Origin: Pseudomonadales bacterium
GTDB taxonomy: Bacteria > Pseudomonadota > Gammaproteobacteria > Pseudomonadales > Azotimanducaceae
DNA length: 64,000 bases
Reading direction: 5' to 3'
Assembly (NCBI GenBank): GCA_017642855.1
Contig: JAEPOO010000002.1
Span: 143,545-207,544, forward strand
Shown here: in pieces, positions 1 through 9,297 of the stretch
Layout of the letters: every line of letters starts with the position of its first letter
Numbering within the stretch: the first letter of the stretch is position 1
Position numbers and translations under genes: made by a program
The notes under the pieces: model-generated
The model's database searches: none
Told to the model about the DNA's origin: nothing
The model's input: the letters and a program-made list of their open reading frames with translations, nothing else

Positions 1-1630
1 GCTGAACCGACGAGATCATCAGAACTTCTGTGTCGGAGCCTTCGCCGAAAACTGCTTTCTCGAAGTCCGAAAACAGTCTGTAACGCGGCAACTTTCGGTA
101 CGCCCAGGATCGCTGACGCCGCGCTTTGTCTTCGTAACAGCTGTCTGCCGCATAGTAGACGTCCAGGCCCGGCATTTTATTGAACCCCACCACGCTGGAC
201 ACAGGATTCGCCGCCAGATGCTGTGAGACCCAATGATAGAACTTCTCACAACGGCCATGGTTGGTCAGCGCGTGGACCGGAACTCTGATAATCTCGAAGC
301 CCTCAGCCACCGGACCTTCCCAGGAAAGCGTATAAACCCGTATTTTGCGACCCTGATCCCGTGTCAGCTCTGCGATTCGCAGAAAGTCCCGTTGCAGCCC
401 GCCGTAGGGGAAATACTTGAAAAGACAGAACGCCACGATGCCCGGGGCAGGTTGTGCACCTTTTTTAAGGGCGATGTCGTGAATCCGATGGGCGGCGTGC
501 CGATGCAGAGAATAGATGTCTGCACTTTCCGCAAAAGCGCGGCCACGCTCTACCCAGGCACTTCGATTGTCGTCCTGCAACAGGCGTGAAAGTTTTTGAT
601 CCAGGTCCTGCTGCCTGAACGGCATTGGCACCAACTCACCCATACCCGCTTCTTCTACATAGTGGGCATAACCACAGTTTTCAGTGGTTAATACGGGAGT
701 GCCCGCTACAACTGCCTCCAGCAGCACGATCCCCGCCGCCTCATCCAGAGCAGGCAAAATCAACAGGTCAGCTGCGAATAAATATTCCGGTACATCATCC
801 TGACCCGAAAGAATCGTCACCTGACGGGAGATGCCAAGTAGCCACATCAGTCGCTTAAAGGGTGCGGGGTTGTCTTCACCAATGACCATAAAACGAGTTT
901 TGGACCTTTGATGCTTGGGCAGAGAACGGAACGCATAAAGGGCTCGATTCAAACCCTTTTTGACGAAACCCGAACCGATCATCAGCAGAAGCTTTTCATC
1001 ATCAGCGATACCCAGCTCCATACGCTTCCGTTCTCGCAGCTCCGAGATATCGTTAGGCGCAATTCGGTCGCGAGATATTCCAGGTGGCAGAAACATCATC
1101 CGTTCTTCCTGCGTCTGGTAGTGATGATCAAAGAAGGGCTTCTGGACTTTAGAGATCATCAAAATCTCAGTATTCGAATCTCGACCAAAAACCGCTTGCT
1201 CGTAGTTAGAAAAATGTCGGTATCTGGGGAGCAAGCGATACAGCCAACTCCGCTGAGTCTGAGCTTTTTCCTGGTAACAGGAATCGGCCGCATAGTAGAC
1301 ATCGAGACCCGGCATCTTGTTGATACCAATGACCGCATCAACAGGGTCATGGATCAGCGCCTGCTGCACCCAGGCACTGAAGCGTTCATAGAGCGTGTGA
1401 TTGGTCAGCGCGGAAACCGGAACAATCCTGACGTTAAATCCCTCAGGAATGTCACCGCGCCATTGCAAGGTGTAGACACGTACCTCGTGGCCCATCGCCT
1501 GGCACTCAAGCGCGATGCGCAGGAAATCTCTCTGCAGACCACCGTACGGGAAATACTTATAAAGGCAGAATGCCAGCTTTAATCGAGGCTTGGACTCGGG
1601 TTGCCAGTCTGCTGCTGTAACGCTTGCCAC
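1..1630 (-). CDS. waaG: Tandem WaaG-type LPS core glycosyltransferase (partial, runs off left edge)
   Basis: Reading the minus strand from about 1630 to base 1 gives one open frame without a stop. It holds a complete WaaG-like glycosyltransferase (GT4; transfers the first glucose to heptose II of the LPS inner core on the cytoplasmic face). An in-frame linker of about 9 residues (ALKKGAQPA) near base 450 leads into a second copy, cut at the window edge. Both copies start with a KYFPYGGLQRDF motif and share NKMPGLDVYYAADSCY; copy 1 also has the donor-site EAAGIVLLEA motif. Over about 143 comparable residues the copies look roughly 60% identical by eye. The likely start is GTG at 1630, overlapping waaC by 52 bp; no ATG is available. 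The family is normally single-copy, about 370 residues. Identity as WaaG is firm, the fused state is what the sequence reads. Confidence 0.8.
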   Translation of the reverse strand, partial: MASVTAADWQPESKPRLKLAFCLYKYFPYGGLQRDFLRIALECQAMGHEVRVYTLQWRGDIPEGFNVRIVPVSALTNHTLYERFSAWVQQALIHDPVDAVIGINKMPGLDVYYAADSCYQEKAQTQRSWLYRLLPRYRHFSNYEQAVFGRDSNTEILMISKVQKPFFDHHYQTQEERMMFLPPGISRDRIAPNDISELRERKRMELGIADDEKLLLMIGSGFVKKGLNRALYAFRSLPKHQRSKTRFMVIGEDNPAPFKRLMWLLGISRQVTILSGQDDVPEYLFAADLLILPALDEAAGIVLLEAVVAGTPVLTTENCGYAHYVEEAGMGELVPMPFRQQDLDQKLSRLLQDDNRSAWVERGRAFAESADIYSLHRHAAHRIHDIALKKGAQPAPGIVAFCLFKYFPYGGLQRDFLRIAELTRDQGRKIRVYTLSWEGPVAEGFEIIRVPVHALTNHGRCEKFYHWVSQHLAANPVSSVVGFNKMPGLDVYYAADSCYEDKARRQRSWAYRKLPRYRLFSDFEKAVFGEGSDTEVLMISSVQ

Positions 1631-2601
1631 ACTGTCTCCGGCGTTATGGGTTCGTAACAGGGTGGATGAATTTTACTTGAATCATCAGACTTCTTGTACT
1701 GACAATCTCTTTCCCTGCAGGGAATGCAAGGTAAGTGTGTGCTTGCTAACACTTTAGCCTGTTGACCAAGCATCCCGGTAAGGCTCGGATCTGTCGCACC
1801 GAACAACCCCACCATCGGGACACCTAGTGCGGGCGCAAGATGCCCAAGTCCGGTGTCAACGGACACCGCACCCTGGCATCGACTCAGCCGCTCGATCAAA
1901 TCCGACAGAGACGGCCGATAAAGGACGTCACCACCCGCCGCCGTAATCGCTTCTGCACGGGCGCGCTCCTCCTCGCTGCCAGCGGGAACCAACAACTCGT
2001 AGCCTTCGTCAATCGCCTGGATCGCGAGTCGTTGCCAGTAAGCTAGGGGCCACTCTTTGCTCAGCCACGTGGTCCCATGAAAAAACGCCAAACGCCTTTT
2101 GCGATCCGGGTTTTTCTTCAAGCCAAAATCTATCGCATCAGGACATGGGTATCCGATGGCTGAAGCAAATAACTGTTTCTGTCGAAGGATCGCGTGCTGA
2201 TTGACATCAATGTCATAGCCTTTCCGATACAGTTTGCTTGCGACCGGTTCACGTGCACTGGCGCCACTAAACCCGCACAACGGACCTTTGGCTAACCAAC
2301 CTGTTAAGGCGCTCTTAAACAATCCTTGGGAATCAAGAACAAGATCATAAGTATCTTCAAGCAATTGGGCCCTAAACTCAGAAAACTCCCCCGCACTTTT
2401 GAGCATTTGTTGACGCCAGCGACGAATGGCCACCGGAATGACTCGGCGAACCCCGACGTGCCTTTCCGGGATGTCCTTGAAGGCTTCTTCGACAACCCAG
2501 TCAATGACCAATTCCGGTATCGCCTGAAGTGCATCCGTGACTGCCGGTAGCGCATGCACGATATCCCCAAGGGAAGACGTTTTAACAAGCAGTACTTTCA
2601 T
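1579..2601 (-). CDS. waaC: ADP-heptose:LPS heptosyltransferase I
   Basis: GT9 heptosyltransferase that adds the first L-glycero-D-manno-heptose to Kdo2-lipid A in the cytoplasm. The N-terminus shows the family motif KTSSLGDIVHALPA and the C-terminal half has the nucleotide-sugar region SVDTGLGHLAPALG followed by GLFGATDP. A Cys-rich tail (LPCIPCRERDCQYKK) is typical of this family. I place the start at ATG 2601, which begins exactly at the conserved MKVLLVKTSSLGD; an upstream in-frame start at 2628 would add nine poorly conserved residues and overlap waaF. It sits 10 bp after waaF and its end overlaps the waaG-type gene, so the three are probably one transcript. Confidence 0.93.
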   Translation of the reverse strand: MKVLLVKTSSLGDIVHALPAVTDALQAIPELVIDWVVEEAFKDIPERHVGVRRVIPVAIRRWRQQMLKSAGEFSEFRAQLLEDTYDLVLDSQGLFKSALTGWLAKGPLCGFSGASAREPVASKLYRKGYDIDVNQHAILRQKQLFASAIGYPCPDAIDFGLKKNPDRKRRLAFFHGTTWLSKEWPLAYWQRLAIQAIDEGYELLVPAGSEEERARAEAITAAGGDVLYRPSLSDLIERLSRCQGAVSVDTGLGHLAPALGVPMVGLFGATDPSLTGMLGQQAKVLASTHLPCIPCRERDCQYKKSDDSSKIHPPCYEPITPETVWQALQQQTGNPSPSLD

Positions 2602-2611
2602 CAACGTACGC

Positions 2612-3619
2612 TCATAAAGCAGATTCAACCTGGTCAGGGGTCAGCTGATTGAGACAATTCTTATGACCAAGCGGGCATTCTCTTTTGAAACAGGGACTGC
2701 AATCCAGCCCCAGTTGAACTGTCTGAGCCTGATCGGAGAGGGGCGGAGTAAAACCCGGAGAAGTGGATCCATAGATCGCCGTCACAGGCGTACCAACGGC
2801 TGCTGCAACATGCATCAGACCGGAGTCATTGCTGACCACGCTGTCACAGAGAGCCAACAGATCGATAGCGTCCAGCAGGCTCGTTTTGCCAGCCAGATTC
2901 ACGCAGCCGGGGCCTATCGCCTGAGCGATTGCCTCGCCCGTTGACGCGTCTGCCGGCGAGCCAAATAACCAGACCTGCTTTCCTGCAGCAGCGAGCTTCC
3001 TGCCAAGCGCCGCATAGTGGGTTTCCGGCCACTTTTTGGCGTCTCCGAACTCAGCACCAGGGCAGAAACCAACCACCGGAGTACTTGTATCTATATGATT
3101 TTCTTCAAGAAAAAGGCGCTGATTAACGTCATCTACCAGGAGCTCCGGCCTGATCATATCGTCACCGGATTTATCCACCAATTCAAGAAAACGATCGGTC
3201 ATCCGGGGCAGGCGTTTCTTATCCAGCAACCGGAGATCGTTGAGGAGGAAGTATCGGAATTCCGCAAGAAAACCCACACGTCTTGGAATGTGGGCAAAAA
3301 AGGGCACAAGGGCGGATTTCAGTGAATTTGGCGTGACGATCGCCAGATCGTAGTGATTCTCCGCCAGCTTGGCGCCAAGACGACGCCGGTAGCTGAACCC
3401 GAATTCCCCGTGCTTCTGATCAATGAGAATACCCCGATCCACCTCTCGCATCCGCTGCACCAGGCTGAGCGTTGCGCGCGGCGCAAGCACATCAATATGA
3501 ACATCAGGATTGTCAGCGCGTAATGCCGAGTAGATCACCTGCGACATGATCATGTCGCCAACCCATGCGGGCCCGACAACGAGTACTCGTTGAGGCTGGC
3601 CTGTGTTTTGTCCCGTCAA
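2612..3619 (-). CDS. waaF: ADP-heptose:LPS heptosyltransferase II
   Basis: GT9 enzyme adding the second heptose of the LPS inner core. The 335-residue length is normal. It has the N-terminal GPAWVGDMIMSQ motif characteristic of WaaF, the central GFCPGAEFGDAKKWP stretch, the SNDSGLMHVAAAVGTP nucleotide-sugar motif and the C-terminal ECPLGHKNCL segment. It lies between ilvE and waaC on the same strand, exactly as in Pseudomonas chromosomes, with 18 bp separating it from ilvE. Regulation is not visible; it probably shares a promoter upstream of ilvE or glnE-derived sequence. Confidence 0.95.
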   Translation of the reverse strand: MTGQNTGQPQRVLVVGPAWVGDMIMSQVIYSALRADNPDVHIDVLAPRATLSLVQRMREVDRGILIDQKHGEFGFSYRRRLGAKLAENHYDLAIVTPNSLKSALVPFFAHIPRRVGFLAEFRYFLLNDLRLLDKKRLPRMTDRFLELVDKSGDDMIRPELLVDDVNQRLFLEENHIDTSTPVVGFCPGAEFGDAKKWPETHYAALGRKLAAAGKQVWLFGSPADASTGEAIAQAIGPGCVNLAGKTSLLDAIDLLALCDSVVSNDSGLMHVAAAVGTPVTAIYGSTSPGFTPPLSDQAQTVQLGLDCSPCFKRECPLGHKNCLNQLTPDQVESAL

Positions 3620-3637
3620 TCTGGCACCGAGTCAGGT

Positions 3638-4567
3638 TCAGGAGACGGTCGTCGACCACTCCGAGTGTTCTGATCGACGGCCCATGACCTGGTCAAAGTA
3701 CATCGTCTGCAATTTTTCAGTGACCGGGCCACGTTTACCGCTACCGATTGTGCGGCCATCAAGTTCGCGAATCGGAAGCACTTCGGCGGCTGTACCTGTG
3801 AAGAATGCTTCGTCTGCCACATAAACTTCATCACGGGTGATCCGTCTTTCAGTGACGGTCAGGCCCAGTTCCGTTGCCAGCGCAAAAACCGTGTCTCGAG
3901 TAATACCTTCGAGACAGGACGTCAGTTCAGGTGTCACCAGATGGCCTTTCTGAACAAGGAAAATGTTCTCGCCACTTCCTTCCGCAACATAACCCTCGTT
4001 ATCGAGAAGCAGCGCTTCTTCACAGCCACTGTCCAACGCTTCTTTTAAGGCAAGCATGGAGTTGATGTAGTTACCGTTTGCCTTGGCTTTACACATGGTG
4101 ATGTTCACATGGTGACGTGTATACGAGCTTGTACGCACCTTGATGCCATCAACCCGGGCCTCCGGCGTCATGTAGTTTGGCCACTCCCAGGCTGCAACGA
4201 TGCAGTGTGGCTTCAAATTGTCTGCGCGGAGTCCCATACCTTCAGAGCCGTAGAAACACATCGGACGAAGATAGGCTTCTTTCAGCTTGTTCTCTCTGAC
4301 CACTGTGACCTGAGCCTCATTAATCACTTCTTTCGACCAGGGAATCGAAAAGTTAAGGATATGTGCGCTGCGGAAGAGGCGATCCGTGTGATCCTGAAGC
4401 CGGAAAATCACCGGGCCACGATCTGTTGCGTAAGCGCGAACACCTTCGAATACGCCCAAACCATAGTGTAACGTATGGGTCAGGACATGAACGCGAGCAT
4501 CGCGCCAGGGCACCAGCTCACCATCGAACCAGATAACGCCATCTCTATCTGCCAGGGAATCAGACAT
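3638..4567 (-). CDS. ilvE: Branched-chain amino-acid aminotransferase
   Basis: Class IV PLP aminotransferase making valine, leucine and isoleucine from their 2-oxo acids with glutamate as donor. The sequence has HYGLGVFEGVRAY near residue 35, the RPMCFYGSEGMG substrate-site segment, the PLP lysine in KANGNY (about residue 162) and the EGSGENIFLV motif. I prefer ATG 4567, which has GGAAG five bases upstream, over the in-frame GTG at 4579. Length of 309 residues fits the family. Its neighbours waaF (downstream) and the glnE remnant (upstream) match the Pseudomonas order. Confidence 0.95.
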   Translation of the reverse strand: MSDSLADRDGVIWFDGELVPWRDARVHVLTHTLHYGLGVFEGVRAYATDRGPVIFRLQDHTDRLFRSAHILNFSIPWSKEVINEAQVTVVRENKLKEAYLRPMCFYGSEGMGLRADNLKPHCIVAAWEWPNYMTPEARVDGIKVRTSSYTRHHVNITMCKAKANGNYINSMLALKEALDSGCEEALLLDNEGYVAEGSGENIFLVQKGHLVTPELTSCLEGITRDTVFALATELGLTVTERRITRDEVYVADEAFFTGTAAEVLPIRELDGRTIGSGKRGPVTEKLQTMYFDQVMGRRSEHSEWSTTVS

Positions 4568-4677
4568 CTTATCTTCCACTCATCATCATTTACTTCGGGA
4601 TCATTTTTGCCAGATCCGGTGTACCTCGCCGCAAGGCCTCGTCTTCCCGTTATGGATACAAACCGACATCACCCGGT

Positions 4678-4930
4678 TCAGACAGAAGTCGCGTCACATC
4701 GGGCCATCTGATAAAGGCAGGCGTCCCGGACGCCCCCCGCGAGGACCGCGTATTGCACCATAAATTCGATGTCAACAATAGCCCCGGGGTCATGTTTCAG
4801 GTGCACGCTGCCGAGGAGCTCACCGTCGTCAAACAGGTGTTATCGCATCTCCGGGACTTCCTCAGACAGACGCTCAGTTGCTCGCGAAGTCTGAAGCACG
4901 CCAAAGGAAGTGACCTCAAAAAACCAGTTT
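4678..4930 (-). pseudogene. glnE: Remnant of glnE (glutamine synthetase adenylyltransferase)
   Basis: Between ilvE and the ATPase gene, one minus-strand frame reads HLKHDPGAIVDIEFMVQYAV, a clear match to the C-terminal DIEFxVQY motif of GlnE. Just upstream the same frame reads SEEVPEMR, then a stop (TAA), then HLFDDGELLG, as expected for GlnE broken by a nonsense change. The frame ends at a TGA at 4678-4680 soon after the motif. No other GlnE domain is recognisable, so most of the gene (normally about 950 codons) is gone. This is the syntenic place for glnE beside ilvE in Pseudomonas. Limits of the remnant are approximate. Confidence 0.8.
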
Positions 4931-4973
4931 AGCGCCGTAGCCAGGGTCTTTGAGTAAGACTGGAATATACCGA

Positions 4974-6764
4974 TTACTCGGTGCCTGAGAAGGGTGCGAC
5001 CCTCAGAACCTCCGCGATGGTGGTTTCACCTGCTGCGACTTTCATTGCGCCGCTGAGACGCAGCGTCTTCATACCTTCTTTCATTGCGGCGAGCCGGATC
5101 TTGCCAATATCGACATCTTCTTCGACGATGCCTTTGATCGTGTCGGTCATGGGTAACAGCTCGTAGATACCTTGCCGCCCCCTGTAACCGGTATCGCGGC
5201 AGTCGAGGCAACCGATAGGCTGCTGCATGCGCACCGGCATCTTCATTTTCCAGGGCGTCGTCAGCGTTTTCCATCCCTCAACATCAGATTCGCCCGGTGA
5301 CTTACAGGCGGGGCAAAGTGTTCTGACGAGACGTTGCGCCATGATCCCGAGCACCGTTGCCTTGATCAAATAGGGCGCAACCCCGATTTCCAACAATCGA
5401 GTGATCGCGGAAGGTGCGTCGTTTGTGTGTAGCGTCGAAATCACAAGGTGGCCTGTGAGGGCAGCCTGGATGGCCATTTCGGCAGTCTCCAGGTCTCGAA
5501 TCTCACCGACCATGATGATGTCCGGGTCTTGCCGAAGCAACGCACGAACGCCATCCGCAAAAGTCAGGTCGATATTATGTTGTACCTGCATCTGGTTGAA
5601 GCTTGGCTCAACCATCTCAATGGGATCCTCGATCGTACAGACGTTAACCTCTGACGTCGCCAGGTGTTTGAGGCTGGTGTAAAGCGTGGTTGTTTTACCC
5701 GAACCCGTTGGCCCCGTAACGAGCACAATACCGTTCGGGTTGCTGACCATGTTTTCCCAACGAGCATAATCATCATTGGCAAGCCCGAGCTGCTCAAACG
5801 TCTTCAGCAGAATATCTGGATCAAAAATCCGCATGACCATTTTTTCACCATGAGCCGTCGGCAGGGTTGCCAGACGAAGCTCGACTTCATGCTGATCGGG
5901 CATCTTGGTTTTTAGACGACCATCCTGGGGGCGACGCTTCTCGGCAACGTCCATCCGACCCAGAGTTTTTAGTCGACTGATGACCGCCGTCATCACCGGT
6001 GCTGGTAACTCGTAGACAAGGTGCAGCACACCGTCAATCCGGAATCTCACGCGGCCTTTATCACGGCGAGGCTCCAGGTGAATATCACTGGCGCGCTGAG
6101 TAAATGCGTAGTTTAGAAGCCAGTCAACGATATTAACGATGTGTGCATCGTTCGCTTCCATCTGGTCGATCTGACCCAGCTCAAGCATCTGCTCCAGGTT
6201 AGACAGTGAACTCGTCTGAAGACCGGAGGCATTTGCTTTGTTGACCGACCGTGCCATGGTGTAAAACTCGGTCGTGCAGCGTCGAATATCTGACGGATTA
6301 GCGACAACTCGCGTCAGAATCTTGCCTGGCAACGATTGCTCAATGGTCGTTTCCCAACTGTGGATGTAGGGCTGGGCGCTGACCACCACCACTTCATCGT
6401 CTTTGACCTCAAGCGCCAGGATCTGATGTCTTTGTGCAAACTCATAGGACATCACCCGAGTCACGACCACCGAATCGATCTTGAGTGGGTCGATCCGGAT
6501 ATATTGCTGCTTTGCTCTTTCCGCCAGCCAGATTGTCAGCGCCTCAAGATCCAGAGAGCGACCTGGATTCTTCAGGTCATCAAAGTTCTCTTCGGCAATC
6601 AACTCAAGAGGATTCCAGTTCAACTGCTCTTTGCGCCGGGTCTTCATACCCAGCTGATCAGCGTCCGCCGATGACAGCCTGCCGTCATCAATGAGTTCGT
6701 CAGCTACCGTTCGCAGGTTAAGCGAGATATCCGGTTTCTTGGTGTTAACTTCCTGAATGCTCAA
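4974..6764 (-). CDS. GspE/PilB-family secretion or pilus assembly ATPase
   Basis: Hexameric traffic ATPase of the type II secretion/type IV pilus family, acting at the cytoplasmic face of the membrane. The N-terminal 150 residues form a GspE_N/MshEN-like region. The ATPase core follows: Asp box around RASDIHLEP, Walker A GPTGSGKTTT (about residues 348-357), CTIEDPIE, Walker B DPDIIMVGEIRD, and the His box TGHLVISTLHTNDAPSAI. Near the C-terminus a four-Cys zinc module is visible (LCPAC...CLDC). Length of 596 residues is usual. It stands alone here without pilus or secretion partners, so the exact machine it serves cannot be named. It lies directly after the glnE remnant and is divergent from argA. 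Confidence 0.88.
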   Translation of the reverse strand: MSIQEVNTKKPDISLNLRTVADELIDDGRLSSADADQLGMKTRRKEQLNWNPLELIAEENFDDLKNPGRSLDLEALTIWLAERAKQQYIRIDPLKIDSVVVTRVMSYEFAQRHQILALEVKDDEVVVVSAQPYIHSWETTIEQSLPGKILTRVVANPSDIRRCTTEFYTMARSVNKANASGLQTSSLSNLEQMLELGQIDQMEANDAHIVNIVDWLLNYAFTQRASDIHLEPRRDKGRVRFRIDGVLHLVYELPAPVMTAVISRLKTLGRMDVAEKRRPQDGRLKTKMPDQHEVELRLATLPTAHGEKMVMRIFDPDILLKTFEQLGLANDDYARWENMVSNPNGIVLVTGPTGSGKTTTLYTSLKHLATSEVNVCTIEDPIEMVEPSFNQMQVQHNIDLTFADGVRALLRQDPDIIMVGEIRDLETAEMAIQAALTGHLVISTLHTNDAPSAITRLLEIGVAPYLIKATVLGIMAQRLVRTLCPACKSPGESDVEGWKTLTTPWKMKMPVRMQQPIGCLDCRDTGYRGRQGIYELLPMTDTIKGIVEEDVDIGKIRLAAMKEGMKTLRLSGAMKVAAGETTIAEVLRVAPFSGTE

Positions 6765-6920
6765 GACCAGTCTCTTATTACATCAATAAGAATAGCGCGA
6801 TAAGACTACTTTACACCTTCCATCAAGGAATAGGCTACACCGAGCCCCAGACGGCAAGCGGGCTAGCGGAAACAGGGATTACTGCTATAATCCGCGCCCG
6901 ATTTGACCACCACAACCGTC

Positions 6921-8225
6921 ATGGCACTCAATAACGAGCACATCAAATGGTTCAGGGATTCGTCCCCATACATTGATGCACACCGCGACAGGACTTTTGT
7001 CATCTGTCTGACCGGTGATGCCTTACGCTCGGCGAACCTGAAAAACATCGTGTCAGACTGTGCCCTGCTGAACTCACTGGGCGTTCGCCTGATCCTTGTC
7101 TTCAATGGTGACTCGGCGATCCTTGAGGCACTCGGTGACGAGTGGTCACTATCTGGTCAACACAGAATCACAACACCGGAACAAATAGAAACGGTCACTG
7201 CGGTTGTAGGCGGCAAAACCCATGAGCTGGCCGCCATGTTTGCGGCCAGTTCTCCTGACACCCCCACTGCGCTCAACAAGACAAGACGAGAGGTTCTGAC
7301 CAGCTCTGGCAGCTTCGTCAAAGCACGACCTATAGGCATTGTTGACGGCATTGATTTCCAGAATTCTGGCAACGTGCGAAAGGTCCAGGGTGACGCGATC
7401 GCCGCACAACTGAATAACGGGGCGGTTGTACTGGTGCCGCCGGTTGGCTACTCACCGTCAGGGGAAATTTTCTACCTCGACGCGATACAGATTGCCTGCG
7501 AAACAGCCTGCGAACTGAATGCCGAGAAACTCATCTTTCTCACGCAACACGAGGGCCTGTTAAACGAGGCTGGTGAAACGATCAACGAAGTTGATCTTAG
7601 CCACCCGGAACCCGCGCTCAGCACAGGAACGGAACTGCTGCCCTTCTGTCACGTCGCCTGTCAGCAGGGTGTCGGGCGATGTCACATACTCAGCTATGAC
7701 GTTGATGGCGCGCTTTTAGAAGAGCTGTTCACCAGGGATGGCTGCGGTACACAGGTTGTCGGTCACAGCTATGAGCAGATCCGCGATGCCACAACCGATG
7801 ACGTCGCAGGCATCCTGAGACTGATTTCCCCTCTGGAAGATGCAGGTATTTTGGTAAAACGTTCTCGCGAACGGCTTGAAAGTGAGATCGACCGTTTCCT
7901 CGTGATTGAGCGCGACGGCCTGTTGATCAGCTGCGGCGCACTCTACCCCTATCATTGCAGCGAAAAAGGTGGATTTGGAGAACTCGCCTGCCTTGTGACC
8001 CACCCTGACTACAGGAAAAGCGATCGAGGAGACCGTTTGCTGGAATCAGTCGAGAAAAGGGCGCGCGAGGACGGATTGAGCAACCTTTTTGTGCTCACCA
8101 CGCAAAGCGCACACTGGTTTCAGGAAAGAGGCTTCGTGGCGCGTGATCGCGACACGCTACCCCAGGCCCGTCAGGCGTTATACAACGATCAACGCGGCTC
8201 AACCGTACTGGTCAAGCCCCTCTGA
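6921..8225 (+). CDS. argA: N-acetylglutamate synthase
   Basis: First step of arginine biosynthesis: acetylates glutamate using acetyl-CoA. Two domains are visible, an N-terminal amino-acid-kinase fold (about residues 20-280, with LTGDAL and the KVQGDAIAAQL segment) and a C-terminal GNAT domain (about 290-430, with ELACLVTHPDYRKSDRGDRLL and the ERGF motif). The ATG at 6921 starts MALNNEHIKWFRDSSPYIDA, typical for ArgA; an upstream TTG at 6903 would add six residues. The 3' end overlaps the convergent hemE by 14 bp. Feedback inhibition by arginine is a family property, not seen here. Confidence 0.95.
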   Translation: MALNNEHIKWFRDSSPYIDAHRDRTFVICLTGDALRSANLKNIVSDCALLNSLGVRLILVFNGDSAILEALGDEWSLSGQHRITTPEQIETVTAVVGGKTHELAAMFAASSPDTPTALNKTRREVLTSSGSFVKARPIGIVDGIDFQNSGNVRKVQGDAIAAQLNNGAVVLVPPVGYSPSGEIFYLDAIQIACETACELNAEKLIFLTQHEGLLNEAGETINEVDLSHPEPALSTGTELLPFCHVACQQGVGRCHILSYDVDGALLEELFTRDGCGTQVVGHSYEQIRDATTDDVAGILRLISPLEDAGILVKRSRERLESEIDRFLVIERDGLLISCGALYPYHCSEKGGFGELACLVTHPDYRKSDRGDRLLESVEKRAREDGLSNLFVLTTQSAHWFQERGFVARDRDTLPQARQALYNDQRGSTVLVKPL

Positions 8226-9258
8226 CTTCAGCGCTATAGGCCTGAACGTGTTTCACCAGGGCTTTTACGTTCTCAACGGGCGTTTCAGGAAGAATGCCGT
8301 GACCCAGGTTAAAAATGTGACCCGGGCGGTTGCCCACTTCATCAAGAATCGCGCTTGCCGTTTCCAGCACCGACGCCTTTGAGCCAAACAGGGCAACCGG
8401 ATCCATATTTCCCTGAACCGCTTTGCAACCCATCAGATCCCAACTACTGACTAAAGGCGCACGCCAATCGAGTGCCACAACGTCACCACCCGCTTGTGCC
8501 ATCAAGGGAAGTAAAGAGGGATTTCCCGTGCCAAAGTGGATAACAGGTACCCGGCCAGATATCTCATCAAACAGTCGCCTGCAGTGAGCAAAGACATGTT
8601 GCTGGTAGTCCCGGACGGAAAGGCAGCCTACCCAACTATCAAAAACCTGAATCGCCTGTACGCCCTGGTCAATCTGATAGTTCAGGTAATCAATCGCGCA
8701 GGTCGTCATGCGTTCCATGATCTCAGAAAAGGCGGCGGGATCACTGGCCATCATCCGCTTTACGTGAATATAGTTTCGAGACCCTTGTCCTTCGATCGCG
8801 TATGAGGCGAGCGTGAAAGGTGCGCCGCCAAATCCGATCAGTGGAATGTCGCAGGGCAACTCCTGCCTGATCAGTTGTATCGCTTCACCGATGTAGGGCA
8901 TCGATTCACTGCTGGGTTCGATCTTGAGTGCATCAATACCTTTGGCGTCTCGAACCGGATTGGCTATCTGCGGTCCAACACCCGCGATATAGTCCAGTGA
9001 AAGGCCCATTGGCTCAAGGATCGGCAGCAGATCTGCAAACATGATCGCGGCATCAACGCCCAGAATGCGCTGCGCGTCGCAGGTGACCTCTGCCGCAAGA
9101 TGAGGCGTTTTGAAGAAGTCGAGGCTCGGCGTGTCACCTTTGCTTTCGTGATACTCCTTCATATACCGGCCGGCTTGCCGATTCAGCCAGATGGGCGTGT
9201 AGGGCGTTGGTTCGCCGCGACACGCTTTAAGGAATACGGAATCTTCCAAAGGACTCAT
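8212..9258 (-). CDS. hemE: Uroporphyrinogen decarboxylase
   Basis: Converts uroporphyrinogen III to coproporphyrinogen III in haem synthesis. The sequence has the N-terminal RQAGRY motif, the catalytic Asp region IMFADLLPILEPMG, IGFGGAPFTLASY and the C-terminal NLGHGILPETP. Most proteobacterial HemE proteins read W-x-MRQAGRYLPEYR; this one reads IWLNRQAGRYMKEYHESKG, so Met is replaced by Asn and the following segment differs, suggesting a divergent lineage or transfer. Length of 348 residues is normal. It overlaps the 3' end of argA. Function as HemE is likely since no other copy is in view. Confidence 0.88.
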   Translation of the reverse strand: MSPLEDSVFLKACRGEPTPYTPIWLNRQAGRYMKEYHESKGDTPSLDFFKTPHLAAEVTCDAQRILGVDAAIMFADLLPILEPMGLSLDYIAGVGPQIANPVRDAKGIDALKIEPSSESMPYIGEAIQLIRQELPCDIPLIGFGGAPFTLASYAIEGQGSRNYIHVKRMMASDPAAFSEIMERMTTCAIDYLNYQIDQGVQAIQVFDSWVGCLSVRDYQQHVFAHCRRLFDEISGRVPVIHFGTGNPSLLPLMAQAGGDVVALDWRAPLVSSWDLMGCKAVQGNMDPVALFGSKASVLETASAILDEVGNRPGHIFNLGHGILPETPVENVKALVKHVQAYSAEVRGA

Positions 9259-9297
9259 AGGATCTTTTTACTGTGCTTGTACCGGGAAAGCGCGCAA

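Noticed and set aside
434..436. GTG as an independent start for a second waaG gene
   Set aside because: It lies after the usual first residues of the domain, has no ribosome binding site nearby, and the frame is continuous with the first domain.
908..1582. Plus-strand ORF of 224 codons
   Set aside because: It is the antisense of the waaG-type gene, whose protein motifs are plain on the other strand.
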